A DNA stretch of 64,000 bases. It comes from WRAU01 sp964277385. GTDB lineage: Bacteria > Pseudomonadota > Alphaproteobacteria > WRAU01 > Hepatincolaceae. Both the position numbers and the translations under genes were made by a program. The DNA is taken from positions 124,001-188,000 of the forward strand of contig OZ195520.1 of the NCBI GenBank assembly GCA_964277385.1, given 5' to 3'. The notes beneath the pieces were generated by a model. It did not search any database. It had not been told where the DNA came from and saw nothing but the letters and a program-made list of their open reading frames with translations. Each line of letters starts with the position of its first letter. Position 1 is the stretch's first letter. Positions 1 through 9,381 of this stretch are shown one piece after another.

Positions 1-2
1 TA

Positions 3-512
3 ATTTCAGGATTTCAAAAAGAAATAAAATCTAATTTATCTCCTTATATTGTAGATAAAAAATTTTTAGAGAATTTTACTAAATTTACAGATTTTAGCTC
101 CGAGCAAATTAAAAGTATTAAGAAAAGTATTCAGTTATTTAACACAGATCTTGATATGTATTTAGTTGAAGATAAAATCATGACTAATGATCAGTTAGTA
201 AATTTATTAACAAGTTTTAAACAAATTACAGACTTACAAGATAATTTCTTTAAAGTTTATTCTCTAAATAGTGATAGGCTTATGGATTTTGCAAAAAAAA
301 CCGAGAGCTCTATACCAGAGGTTGATGTTAAAAAGGCTGAAAATATACACTCTAAAATAAGAGAAGTTATTACAATAGTTGCTTCAGAAAACCAAAAAAT
401 AGATATAAAAGAAATTGTAACTTCAAATAATGCAAAAAATACTAAAAAAGTGGATTTATTAGCGAATATGGATTACCTTAATAAAGAGATAACCAAAAAA
501 ACTAAAAAGTAA
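3..512 (+). CDS. 3' part of an unknown gene, cut by the window edge
   Basis: The reading frame is open from base 3 through the first ATG (base 156) to the TAA at 510-512, so this is the C-terminal part of a longer protein rather than a small gene starting at 156. The visible 169 residues are Lys/Ile/Asn/Asp-rich and look helical, with no membrane segment, cysteine or recognisable motif. It ends 43 bases before the type I secretion ATPase gene and runs the same way, so it may be co-transcribed with it. I do not recognise the family and propose no function. Confidence 0.7.
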   Translation: MSGFQKEIKSNLSPYIVDKKFLENFTKFTDFSSEQIKSIKKSIQLFNTDLDMYLVEDKIMTNDQLVNLLTSFKQITDLQDNFFKVYSLNSDRLMDFAKKTESSIPEVDVKKAENIHSKIREVITIVASENQKIDIKEIVTSNNAKNTKKVDLLANMDYLNKEITKKTKK

Positions 513-555
513 TTATTTGTATAAATTTTAATAAAATCATAAAATAAGTGGTGCA

Positions 556-2769
556 ATGACTAATAAAGATGAAAAAAAAATAGAGAATCTAGATTCTTCT
601 TCACAAGGTAGTACTGTGGAAAAAATAGAGGAAAATTATGATACTGAAATTTTGGAAACTCCGGAATCCACAGTTGTTAATGAACAAAAACAAGAAGAAG
701 AACAAGCACAAAAAAAGCAACTCAAGACAGCATTTGAAAGAGTTATAAAAGAGTTTGATAAAAATATTTCAGAAGAGATTTTATACTCAAATATAGCCCT
801 AGAAGATGGTGTATTATCTACTCAAGATGTTATGGCTATAGCTAGAAGGATAGGTCTTAATGTAGAAATGCGTAGGATTAATGGATTAGATATCAAAACT
901 GGTCCGGCTATTTTAATGCTAAGAGGTGGTGGTTTTTATGTTTTTTTAGAAAAAGAAAAAGGTTTTAATCCAAAAACTCAAGAAGAAGAGAAATATAATC
1001 CATCTGAAATAATAAAAGATTATGTTGGTTATGCTATGTTCTTTTTTGAAGAAGATCTAACAGTTTCTACTTTTGTAAAGAAAACTAGCTTTTTATTTAG
1101 TTCATTATCTAATTTTAGACCAGTTTTTATAGAAATATTAGTTCTTAGTTTTTTTATCAATATATTTGCCCTAGCATCTCCTTTTTATACAATGAATATA
1201 TACGATAGAGTAGTACCTAATTATGCTATTTCTACATTATTTGTATTATCTTTTGGTATGGTTATCATTTATTTGTTTGATTTTGTATTTAAATTAATCA
1301 AATTATATTTAACGGATTATATTTCTTTAAATATAGGGAATGAAGTAGATCAGGTTCTTTTAAAAAAATTATTATCTGTTAAGGCTCCAGGTATTAGTAT
1401 AAGTAATGGAGCAAAAACAGCATTATTTAAAGAATTAGCTATGGTTAGAGAATTTTATTTTTCTCGTTTTATACCAATTTTAATAGATTTACCATTTTTA
1501 GCATTATTTTTCTTATTATTAATGTTTATATCTCCATGGTTAGCATTAGTTCCTTTTTTAGCGTCAATTGTTATCTTTATAATTAATATATTATTGCAAG
1601 TCCCTATGCAAAATAATTATTATAAAATGATGGAAGAAGAACAGAATAGAGCCGGAATGTTAGTTGAAGTAGTAAGCGGCGTAGAAAGCATAAAAACTTA
1701 TAACGCAACAGGAAAAGTTCTATATAAATGGAAAAGAGTTTTAGATAAAACTTATAGAACAAATTTCTCGTATAATTTATGGGTAAATATAGCATCTAAC
1801 TCTTCTATGACTATTATGCACATAGTTACAATAATGGTTATGATTGTTGGTGTGTTTGAAATAACATCAAATGTAATGACAACAGGGGGATTAATAGCTG
1901 CTACCACTGTTTCTTCAAGAATTATGACTACAATTATTGGTTTTTCTGGTATGGTTGTTAGATATAAATCTATCCAAAATACTTTAAAGCATTTAGAAAG
2001 AATTATTAACTCCCCAATGGAAGATGAAACAGAAAATAATGGAAGTAAAGGTCCTTTTAAAGGAAATATTACTTTTAAAGATGTATCTTTCTTTTATCCT
2101 GGAATGAAAAGTCCAATTTTAAATAAGTGTAATCTAAACATTCAAGCTGGCTCTAAGGTTGCTATTATAGGAAAAACAGGTGCTGGTAAAAGTACAATAA
2201 CAAGGCTTCTATTAGGTTTAGATTTTCATAATAATGGTCAAGTTTTAATTGATGATATAGATATTAATTATATTCATGTATCAGAGCTTCGTTCTAATAT
2301 TGGATTTATGCCACAAAAATCTTATTTTTTCCAAGGAACACTAAGAGAAAATATTTTGATGAGTAATAATTCAGTAACAGAAGAGCAGTATCAAAGAGCA
2401 TGTATGTTAGCAGGGGTTCCGCTTGTTACTAAGTTATCTAATAAAGGTGATGATATGATTATACAAGAGCAAGGTACAAATCTATCAGGTGGTCAGCAAC
2501 AAATTGTGGCTTTGGCTCGTGCTATTGTGAATGACCCTCCAATTATTATTATGGATGAACCTACAAATGGTATGGATACAAGCTTAGAAGCTATTTTTAT
2601 GGAGAATACCAAAAATTATATAAAAGATAAAACTTTTATTCTTATTACTCATAAACCATCTCAATTAACTCTTGTTGATAGAGTAATATTGGTTGATAAC
2701 TCAACTGTTGTAATTGATGATACAAAAGAAAAAGTATTAGAAATCCTTAATAAAGGTAGAAAAATTTAA
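556..2769 (+). CDS. Type I secretion ABC transporter (LapB/PrtD-like, permease fused to ATPase)
   Basis: Inner-membrane exporter ATPase of a type I secretion system, which moves unfolded proteins from cytoplasm to outside in one step with an HlyD-type adaptor and a TolC-type outer-membrane channel. The 737-residue protein begins with about 55 acidic, low-complexity residues. A C39-peptidase-like domain (roughly 60-190) follows; it lacks the catalytic Cys motif, as in exporters that do not cleave a leader. A six-helix membrane domain (about 195-475) leads to an ATPase domain with Walker A GKTGAGKST (539-547), signature LSGGQ (643-647), Walker B IIIMDEP (663-669) and H-loop ITHK (His699). All ATPase motifs are intact. 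The adaptor gene starts 29 bases downstream. No TolC gene is visible in the window. The giant gene at 11884 is the obvious candidate cargo, by inference. Confidence 0.93.
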   Translation: MTNKDEKKIENLDSSSQGSTVEKIEENYDTEILETPESTVVNEQKQEEEQAQKKQLKTAFERVIKEFDKNISEEILYSNIALEDGVLSTQDVMAIARRIGLNVEMRRINGLDIKTGPAILMLRGGGFYVFLEKEKGFNPKTQEEEKYNPSEIIKDYVGYAMFFFEEDLTVSTFVKKTSFLFSSLSNFRPVFIEILVLSFFINIFALASPFYTMNIYDRVVPNYAISTLFVLSFGMVIIYLFDFVFKLIKLYLTDYISLNIGNEVDQVLLKKLLSVKAPGISISNGAKTALFKELAMVREFYFSRFIPILIDLPFLALFFLLLMFISPWLALVPFLASIVIFIINILLQVPMQNNYYKMMEEEQNRAGMLVEVVSGVESIKTYNATGKVLYKWKRVLDKTYRTNFSYNLWVNIASNSSMTIMHIVTIMVMIVGVFEITSNVMTTGGLIAATTVSSRIMTTIIGFSGMVVRYKSIQNTLKHLERIINSPMEDETENNGSKGPFKGNITFKDVSFFYPGMKSPILNKCNLNIQAGSKVAIIGKTGAGKSTITRLLLGLDFHNNGQVLIDDIDINYIHVSELRSNIGFMPQKSYFFQGTLRENILMSNNSVTEEQYQRACMLAGVPLVTKLSNKGDDMIIQEQGTNLSGGQQQIVALARAIVNDPPIIIMDEPTNGMDTSLEAIFMENTKNYIKDKTFILITHKPSQLTLVDRVILVDNSTVVIDDTKEKVLEILNKGRKI

Positions 2770-2798
2770 ATAAAATAAGTAGATTAATAGGCATAGAT

Positions 2799-4061
2799 AT
2801 GAATCTTAGTAAATTTCATTATCAATTAGTAGCTTTTCCAATATTTTTATTGGTTGTAGTGTTTTTCTTATGGGCTTCTTTAATGAGCATAGGAGAGTTT
2901 GTAAGAGGTTACGGAAAAATTGTTCCATCTGGTCAAATAAAAAGAGTACAGCATTTAGAAGGCGGTATTGTCTCTGAAATTTTAGTAAAAGAAGGTTCTC
3001 AAATTAGAGAAGGTCAGGTTATTTACAAAATTAGGAACGAGTTTGCCATGTCTAACTTAAGTGAATTGCAAATTGATCTAAACTCTAAATTAGCATCAGA
3101 AGCGAGGCTAAGAGCAGAACTAAGTGGTGCTGAAGAAATACAGTTCCCTTCACAAATTAAAGAGAAATTTCCTAACATTATAGACAATGAAAAGAAATTA
3201 TTTTTACAAAGAAAATCAAACTATAATAATTCTCTAAGAGTTTTAGAGCAACAGGTTGATCAAAAAAGATTGCAGTTACAAGAAGATAGGGCGAAAGCAA
3301 GAAACTTAACCATTCAGTATGATTATGCAAAAGAGCAACAAAAAATCCTGGAAAGGTTAGTTGCAAGTGGAGCTGGTTCTCAAAAAGAACTTATTGATTC
3401 TAAACTAAAAACACAAAATCTATTAACAGATTTAGAAGATATTCAAAATAGAATGTTAACTAATGAAAAAACTATAGAAGAATATCAATCAAGGGTTGAA
3501 GAAGGAAAAACAAAATTCCTAGTAGAAGTGCAAACGGAATTATCTAATGTTCTTGTAGCGATAGAGAAACTTAAAGAGCAAATCAGTGCTAATAAAGATA
3601 GGGTTTTAAGAACAGATATCACTTCTCCTGTTGATGGTGTTGTAAAAACATTATACTATAATACAATAGGCGGTATTATAAAATCAGGTGAAACTATTGC
3701 TGAAATTATACCTTCTAATGAAATTTTACTTATAGAAGCAAGGGTGCAGCCTCAAGATAGAGCAAGAATATGGTCTGGACAAAATGTTAATATTAAAGTT
3801 ACAGCTTATGATTCTAGTATTCATGGACAATTAAAAGGCGTTGTATCAGAAATAAGTGCAGATACATTTCTAGATGAAGGAACAAGAGCTCCATATTATG
3901 CTGTTAAAGTGGAATCTAATGTTAAAGGTTTCGGTAGTGGAAAACCATTATACCCCGGTATGGTTGCAGAAATAGACATTATAGCAGGAGAAAGGACTGT
4001 AATAAGCTATTTGATGAAACCAATTTTAAAAGTATTTAATACAGCTCTTACAGAGCCTTAG
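2799..4061 (+). CDS. Type I secretion membrane fusion protein (HlyD family)
   Basis: Periplasmic adaptor that links the ABC exporter to an outer-membrane channel. The 420 residues show the family order: a short cytoplasmic start, one membrane helix (about residues 10-32), a first lipoyl-like half (around QHLEGGIVSEILVKEG), a long coiled-coil hairpin rich in Lys/Glu/Gln (about 85-270), a second lipoyl half (around ITSPVDGVVKTL) and a beta-barrel region. Length is normal for PrtE/LapC-type proteins. It lies 29 bases after the exporter gene and is very likely in the same operon. No gene follows for nearly 2 kb, so the outer-membrane partner must be encoded elsewhere. Confidence 0.93.
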   Translation: MNLSKFHYQLVAFPIFLLVVVFFLWASLMSIGEFVRGYGKIVPSGQIKRVQHLEGGIVSEILVKEGSQIREGQVIYKIRNEFAMSNLSELQIDLNSKLASEARLRAELSGAEEIQFPSQIKEKFPNIIDNEKKLFLQRKSNYNNSLRVLEQQVDQKRLQLQEDRAKARNLTIQYDYAKEQQKILERLVASGAGSQKELIDSKLKTQNLLTDLEDIQNRMLTNEKTIEEYQSRVEEGKTKFLVEVQTELSNVLVAIEKLKEQISANKDRVLRTDITSPVDGVVKTLYYNTIGGIIKSGETIAEIIPSNEILLIEARVQPQDRARIWSGQNVNIKVTAYDSSIHGQLKGVVSEISADTFLDEGTRAPYYAVKVESNVKGFGSGKPLYPGMVAEIDIIAGERTVISYLMKPILKVFNTALTEP

Positions 4062-4912
4062 AGGTGTGCTAGTATTTAATACTTAATAATATGGTTATTT
4101 TTTCTTTAAATGAAATACTATAAATAATATATTTTAAAAATATAATAATATCTTGATGTATAAAGGTATTATCTATGAAACAAGGATAATCTAATTATAG
4201 ATATTACACATTCAATAATCAAAGTCGCTTAAAAAAACACATTAGGTGTTCAATATTAGAAGTATTTTTATTAATTAATCTTACTAAGATATTATTACAA
4301 TTAGAAGCACATAGCAATAGATTAGAGAATAAAAAAAGAGAGCTAATTAAACCCTATAAACAACTAAAGATACAATATTAGCAGCAATGTCTGAAATCAA
4401 AAAGTTATTAAAAGAAATTAACAACATAGAAGATTTCTAGATATCAAATGCTAATCTTGTCATAACAAAAGATAAAAGCAAATTAAGTATTATATTGATA
4501 AAATACCTAAATTGCATACAAAGCCATGCTTCTATTTTTTGAATCAAAATAAATTAACTATTATTTGGGGTTGCAGACCATATACTCATAAAGTATACAA
4601 TAAAGAATAATTCTATAAGTAAAACCATTAGAGTAGTGGAGATATTAATTAAGATTGACTACAAATAACAATCATTAAATCTTCTTAGTCCAGTAACCTA
4701 TTATATTCTTAATATAAAATTATAAAGTTTGAATTATATATGAAGGATATTATAAAATAGCTCAAAATAGATTAGCAAGTTAAAATAAATATGATATTTT
4801 TAATCTAACTAGAATAAACAGAATTTATACAATTATTTATCACTTATAAAATAACTAATAAGAATCAATATTAAATATAAATTCATTAACATCTATATCT
4901 ATTATTTTTCCG
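4062..4912. other. Gene-free, decayed stretch
   Basis: About 850 bases with stops in all frames. On the plus strand, 4188-4380 reads as a short protein-like fragment (including EVFLLINLTKILLQLEA and a Lys-rich tail). It recalls the C-terminal end of DDE transposases of the IS4 kind only loosely, and I cannot confirm it. No terminal inverted repeats or target duplications are visible. The stretch probably consists of eroded accessory genes, continuing into the HNH pseudogene on the other strand. Confidence 0.4.
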
Positions 4913-5455
4913 TCAAATTACGTTATCATTAACTAATTGAAGTTTATATATACTAAAATACCGTAGAGCAAAGTCTTTTATTTGTTTACCATTATCTATA
5001 ATTTTATCTTTATTTCACTCATTCGATTCATTATCTTTTATATAATTTATAATTTTATTATGATGTCTAAAATCAGAAGGATTCATCTTTCCATATTTTT
5101 TTCAGGTTCTTTATTACTTAGCTCTATATTTAAGGAAGATTCATCGCAATTAAATTACCAATATCATGAACTATATTATATTTTAACTTAGGTAATTCAG
5201 AAGGTTTTTGCGGATAAACATGCTCAATAGAAGTAAAATTTCCACCTTTTTCTTTAGATTTTTTAAATTCTTCAACTAAAATTTGGGAGAATACTGCAGA
5301 TGTTTCTTTGTTTTGATTTGCCTTTTTCTTAGGTAGTTTTCATATTTCCATAAAAGATATTTCGTAATATTTGAATTAAGATAAAAATTATTTATTTTAT
5401 AGTGTATGCAATAATACCACTTAGAGTTGTATCATTAAAAGATTCTTTTACCTAA
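4913..5455 (-). pseudogene. Remnant of an HNH (DUF1524/PtuB-like) nuclease gene
   Basis: Minus-strand translation gives consecutive pieces of one protein in different frames. First comes a piece with TKYLLWKYENYLRK (about 5400-5340). Next is 5339-5130 with SIEHVYPQ and VHDIGNL, ending at TAA. Then, one frame over, come ELSNKEPEKN and further pieces down to a TGA at 4913-4915. The order EH-x-YPQ, H-x-IGNL, N-x-x-LSNK is the signature of the HNH domain found at the C-terminus of DUF262/DUF1524 proteins and of PtuB-like nucleases paired with AAA ATPases in defence systems. At least two frameshifts and several stops show the gene is dead. Family assignment is by eye. A decayed AAA ATPase module lies at 10449 on the other strand, possibly from the same system. 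Confidence 0.6.
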
Positions 5456-5947
5456 AATTAAATAATGAGAGAAAAATAAAAAAGCAATATAATCATTACC
5501 ATTTATTTTTAATATTGTAGGTTAAATGATTTCTAACTTAAATAAATTTACAAAAAAATTATAAAATATTGTAACTAAATATAGAAATTAAACCTATTAA
5601 ATAAGTGCTAAAAGTAGGAATAATTAGATGTAAACACAATATTAGTTTAGTAGTACATAAATTAAAACAAGGTGGTATTTTAGTAAATTTTTTACTAAGA
5701 AATTTAATTATATTTAATAAATAGTAAGATAATTAGCAAATTAGAAGGCTTTAGGTAATAATAAAACCATCTCATAGAAAATATCTAAATGAATAAATTT
5801 ATTATATATCCTATCAGATTATAATGCCCTTGAATATTATACTTAAAAAATATCCAATTATAAAAAAACTTGTTTTAATATTACTAAAATACTATTTTTT
5901 TTGTTTTTACCAGTAAGTATTAGATCAAAATAATTATTATATTTAAA
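5456..5947. other. Non-coding stretch downstream of aroC
   Basis: About 490 AT-rich bases with frequent stops on both strands. I see no convincing gene, RNA or strong hairpin. A short plus-strand stretch near 5610-5700 could be a remnant of a helix-turn-helix coding region, but this is too weak to call. Confidence 0.4.
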
Positions 5948-7015
5948 CTAACTTTTATTATATTTTTCTAGTAAAAAGTCAGCTAACACCAAAGTACACA
6001 TAGATTTACAAACAGATACCGCCCTAATTGCTAGGCAAGGATCGTGTCTACCTTTAATTTCTATTGTAACATTTTCTAAGGAAGAATTTATAGTTTGTTG
6101 AGGTTTAGATATAGAACTTGTAGGTTTCATAGCAATTCTCATCGTGATATCATCGCCATTAGAAATACCCCCTAAAATTCCACCATTGTTGTTAGTTTTA
6201 AATCCAACTTTTCCTTTTTCTGCGTAGATTGAATCATTTGCTTGAGAGCCTTTCATTTTTGATATTTGAAATCCAGCACCAAATTCTAATCCCTTTACAG
6301 CAGGAACAGAAAATATAGCTTCAGCTAAACGAGAATTTAATTTATCAAAAACAGGATTTCCTAGCCCAACAGGACAACCTTTTATGCGAATATCAATAAC
6401 ACCACCAAGAGAATCTCCTTCTTCAATAGCTTGTGTTAGTAATTTTTCCCAACATTCTATGATGCTTGGATCAGGAGAATAAAAATGATTCTGATTTATA
6501 TAATTATAATCAATATTATTGTAATTGATTGATATTCCATAAATTTCAGAAATAAACCCATAAATTTTTATATTAAATTGTTCTAAAATTTTATAAGCAA
6601 TAGCAGCTCCCAAAACCCTAGCAACAGTTTCTCTTGCACTAGATCTACCTCCGCCTCTGTGATCTATATGCTGAAACTTATTGAACCATGTATAATCTGC
6701 ATGAGAAGGTCTAAAATTATGTTTAAGATTATCATAATCATCAGATCTATTATCTTTATTAAAAACAACTAAAGTTATAGGCGTTCCTAAAGTTTTACCT
6801 TGATATATACCACTTAAAATTTCCACAGAATCAGGCTCTGCTCTTTTTGTAGTATATTTGTTTTGAGCGGTACGTCTTTCTCGGATAATATTATTTATAT
6901 AATTTAAAGAGATTGCTATTCCAGAAGGACAACCATCAACAATAACCCCTAGTCCTTTGCCATGGCTTTCACCGAAAGTTGTAATTTTAAAGTTTTTTCC
7001 AAAAGAATTACACAT
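5948..7015 (-). CDS. aroC: Chorismate synthase
   Basis: Converts 5-enolpyruvylshikimate-3-phosphate to chorismate, the last shikimate step, using reduced FMN. The 355 residues carry the family signatures in order: ESHGKGLGVIVDGCPSG near the N-terminus, RPSHADYTW, HRGGGRSSARET, the NNGGILGGISNG block and GRHDPCLAIRAV near the C-terminus. Length matches AroC. The ATG at 7015 gives the canonical start. It follows atpF by 22 bases on the same strand and is probably the last gene of that unit. An intact copy suggests the organism still makes chorismate despite its reduced look, though no other aro gene is in view. Confidence 0.97.
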   Translation of the reverse strand: MCNSFGKNFKITTFGESHGKGLGVIVDGCPSGIAISLNYINNIIRERRTAQNKYTTKRAEPDSVEILSGIYQGKTLGTPITLVVFNKDNRSDDYDNLKHNFRPSHADYTWFNKFQHIDHRGGGRSSARETVARVLGAAIAYKILEQFNIKIYGFISEIYGISINYNNIDYNYINQNHFYSPDPSIIECWEKLLTQAIEEGDSLGGVIDIRIKGCPVGLGNPVFDKLNSRLAEAIFSVPAVKGLEFGAGFQISKMKGSQANDSIYAEKGKVGFKTNNNGGILGGISNGDDITMRIAMKPTSSISKPQQTINSSLENVTIEIKGRHDPCLAIRAVSVCKSMCTLVLADFLLEKYNKS

Positions 7016-7037
7016 ATAAAGAATAACTCAGAATGTT

Positions 7038-7526
7038 TTATAATTTTCGAGATAAAATCTCTATAGATTCATCAATCATTTGTTTATGCTTTTTATTGTC
7101 TATGTTTTTATTCACATGTTCTATAACATTATTTAAACTTTCATTGATGATTGTATCTTTATGATCAAGAATAGAAGAATTATACTGAATATTTAAGTAG
7201 TTTTCAAAATTTTTTTTATCAGATTTAATCTTAAAATTCAAATTAGTAATATATTTTTCATAATAAGTATCATCTTCTTTTTTACTTCTTAAATAATTTT
7301 CAGTTAATTGATTTTCTATGGAAGACAAATTATCAGAAGATTCAGTTAATAAAATATTAGCTTCGTTTAAAACATTTACACTATTGTTAATCTCATCAGA
7401 AATATTATAAATTTTTTGCGATAAGATACTATTTACTATTTTATGTGTTTTTATAACTAACAAAACTAACATAATAGTAAAAGCTATAACTAGCCAAAAA
7501 TGTGTATCATGTAATAATTGAGACAT
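7038..7526 (-). CDS. atpF: ATP synthase F0 subunit b
   Basis: Peripheral stalk subunit of the F0F1 ATP synthase, anchored by one N-terminal helix (about residues 10-27) and followed by a long charged helical stretch that reaches F1. The 162-residue length and the layout of membrane helix plus coiled coil fit subunit b, although sequence alone is weakly conserved in this family. The assignment rests mainly on position: it directly follows b' and c in a typical alphaproteobacterial F0 order. The gap to the b' gene is 13 bases, so co-transcription is almost certain. Confidence 0.85.
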   Translation of the reverse strand: MSQLLHDTHFWLVIAFTIMLVLLVIKTHKIVNSILSQKIYNISDEINNSVNVLNEANILLTESSDNLSSIENQLTENYLRSKKEDDTYYEKYITNLNFKIKSDKKNFENYLNIQYNSSILDHKDTIINESLNNVIEHVNKNIDNKKHKQMIDESIEILSRKL

Positions 7527-7539
7527 TTTTATCCTTCAT

Positions 7540-8055
7540 TTATTTAGTTAATTTTAATTTTTCAATTATTGCTTCTGATAGTTGTTTTATACTTTTATCA
7601 AAATCAATATTTTGAGCATATTCTTTTTTTTGTTGTTCAAAATCTTTTAATTTATCAGATTTATATTTTTCTAAATCTTCATTCTTACTTTTAGAAATGT
7701 CAGATATTTTTTTCAAAAGAAGCTCTTTAGATTTGGCAAGTTCTATTTTATGAATTTGCTTAATAGAATTAATTTGATCATTAGTTTTATCTATATTTTT
7801 TTTAATTTTTATAGATTTTTCTATATTAGCAAGAATAACTCCGCTTCTATTAAGTTTGGTCTTTTTTATTCTTTTTATAACAAAATACTTTACAAATAAA
7901 TACAGTAGACCAAAATTAATTATTAGCCAAAATATTTGTTGGGAATATTTTGAGGTATCAAATTGAGGCAAACCAGATTCATCTGCAAGCAGAGGGCTCA
8001 TAAATTGGGAAACAACAATTGATAATAACAAAAAACTAAGATTAAAATATTTCAT
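7540..8055 (-). CDS. ATP synthase F0 subunit b'
   Basis: Second peripheral-stalk subunit, forming a b/b' heterodimer as in alphaproteobacteria and photosynthetic bacteria. The protein starts with a signal-like hydrophobic segment, then SGLPQFDTSKYSQQIFWL leading into a membrane helix (about residues 42-60), then a Lys/Glu-rich coiled coil. The motif of Pro-Gln-hydrophobic-Asp followed by QIFWL just before the membrane helix is typical of alphaproteobacterial b'. Length is 171 residues. It lies 20 bases after atpE and 13 before atpF. The gene is called atpG, atpX or atpF2 in different genomes, so no symbol is given. Confidence 0.88.
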   Translation of the reverse strand: MKYFNLSFLLLSIVVSQFMSPLLADESGLPQFDTSKYSQQIFWLIINFGLLYLFVKYFVIKRIKKTKLNRSGVILANIEKSIKIKKNIDKTNDQINSIKQIHKIELAKSKELLLKKISDISKSKNEDLEKYKSDKLKDFEQQKKEYAQNIDFDKSIKQLSEAIIEKLKLTK

Positions 8056-8075
8056 AACATTCCCAACTTTTATTT

Positions 8076-8321
8076 TTAAGAAAATAGAATAATAAAAGCA
8101 ACAACGAAAGCATATAATCCAGCTGCTTCGGCTAAAGCGAAACCAATAAGAGCATATGTAAATAAGCTATTTTTAGCTGCTGGGTTTCTAGAAATTTCAC
8201 TCACCAGTGATGAAAATATACTACCAATACCTGCAGCAACCCCTGCCATAGGGAACATACATAAGCCAACAGCTATATATTTTAATCCTGTAGCTATAAG
8301 TTTTGCACTTTCAAAATCCAT
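8076..8321 (-). CDS. atpE: ATP synthase F0 subunit c
   Basis: Proton-carrying ring subunit. At 81 residues it forms a two-helix hairpin with glycine-rich first helix (GVAAGIGS), polar loop SRNPAAK and second helix GFALAEAAGLY, in which Glu65 is the essential proton-binding carboxylate. Length and motifs match alphaproteobacterial c subunits. The gene sits between atpB (28 bases upstream) and b'. No sodium-type motif is evident, so proton coupling is the default reading. Confidence 0.97.
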   Translation of the reverse strand: MDFESAKLIATGLKYIAVGLCMFPMAGVAAGIGSIFSSLVSEISRNPAAKNSLFTYALIGFALAEAAGLYAFVVAFIILFS

Positions 8322-8349
8322 AATTTACCTCTATTAAAAAATTATTACA

Positions 8350-9084
8350 TTAATGTAAATTAATTACCTGATCTAAAAAAAGACAAGATAATATTGCGAA
8401 TATGTATGCTTGAATAAAAGATATACCTAGTTCAAATGCATACAAAACAACCGTAAACGATAGTGGTAGTATACCAAAAATACCTAATACCACTATAAAA
8501 CCTGCTATTATTTCTATTAAAACATGCCCTGCCATCATATTTGCAAATAAACGAACCCCCATGCTAATTCCTTTTGCACAGAAAGATACAATTTCTAATA
8601 CAAACATAAAGGGAATTAAAAAAACTGGTATTCCTGAAGGTAAAAACATTTTAAATATTTTAAAACCATGCAGATATATTCCATACACTATTGTTATAAA
8701 AACAATTAGCATAGCCACAGATAAAGTAATTACTATTTGAGCCGTAAAAGAGAAAGAGTATGGTACTAGCCCAATAAGATTACCAACTAGAAAGAAGGTA
8801 AATATTGTATATATTAAAGGGAAGAATTTTTTTCCTTTTTCTCCTGGGATATTATCTTTTACCATATTAAACACAAAATCATAGCTTATCTCTGAAATTA
8901 TCTGCATTTTTGATGGTATAATATTTGCTTTTTTTAAAGCTACATATAAAAATACTAAAAGAATAGCAACTGATATAGACATAAATAAAGCTGAACTATT
9001 AAATGAAATATCTAATCCATTTATTACAATATTATTACCTAATGTATTAACTTTGAATTGCTCTATTGGTGATGCTGACATCAT
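8350..9084 (-). CDS. atpB: ATP synthase F0 subunit a
   Basis: Stator half-channel subunit that passes protons to the c ring. The 244 residues contain five or six hydrophobic helices and the conserved block GVRLFANMMAGH, in which Arg178 is the essential arginine. It overlaps the upstream atpI-like gene by four bases, a sign of translational coupling. No F1 genes are in the window; split F0 and F1 operons are normal in alphaproteobacteria. Confidence 0.97.
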   Translation of the reverse strand: MMSASPIEQFKVNTLGNNIVINGLDISFNSSALFMSISVAILLVFLYVALKKANIIPSKMQIISEISYDFVFNMVKDNIPGEKGKKFFPLIYTIFTFFLVGNLIGLVPYSFSFTAQIVITLSVAMLIVFITIVYGIYLHGFKIFKMFLPSGIPVFLIPFMFVLEIVSFCAKGISMGVRLFANMMAGHVLIEIIAGFIVVLGIFGILPLSFTVVLYAFELGISFIQAYIFAILSCLFLDQVINLH

Positions 9085-9368
9085 AATCCTTTTAAAAACT
9101 TAATTAAATTTCTTAAACCGGCAATAAATCCTAAAACAATAAATACTATAAAAAATATAAAATTTGTATCAAATAGTTTATCTAAAAAATAGCCTATACA
9201 ACCACCCGATAAAAAACCACTAATAAGTTCAAGCATACAATTCATAGCTATTTTAAAATCATTCTTTTTATGTACTTTAGAATTTGTAAACCTATGTTTG
9301 TTCAGTTCATTATTTCTTATATTTGTAATTTTTTTTTCTAAATCTTTTATTTTATTAGATTTATACAT
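9081..9368 (-). CDS. atpI: AtpI/AtpZ-like F0 accessory protein
   Basis: Small membrane protein that commonly heads F0 operons and is thought to help c-ring assembly or Mg2+ supply. The 95 residues have a charged N-terminal half and two hydrophobic helices near the C-terminus, with the glycine motif GFLSGGCIGYFLD between them, as in the AtpZ/AtpI family. It overlaps atpB by four bases and lies 13 bases after the DsbA-like gene. Assignment is by topology and position as well as motif. Confidence 0.85.
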   Translation of the reverse strand: MYKSNKIKDLEKKITNIRNNELNKHRFTNSKVHKKNDFKIAMNCMLELISGFLSGGCIGYFLDKLFDTNFIFFIVFIVLGFIAGLRNLIKFLKGL

Positions 9369-9381
9369 AAAGTATTATTTA

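Noticed and set aside
4982..5191. Plus-strand ORF of 69 codons
   Set aside because: It is opposite the HNH pseudogene, has no ribosome site and low-complexity Ile/Phe composition.
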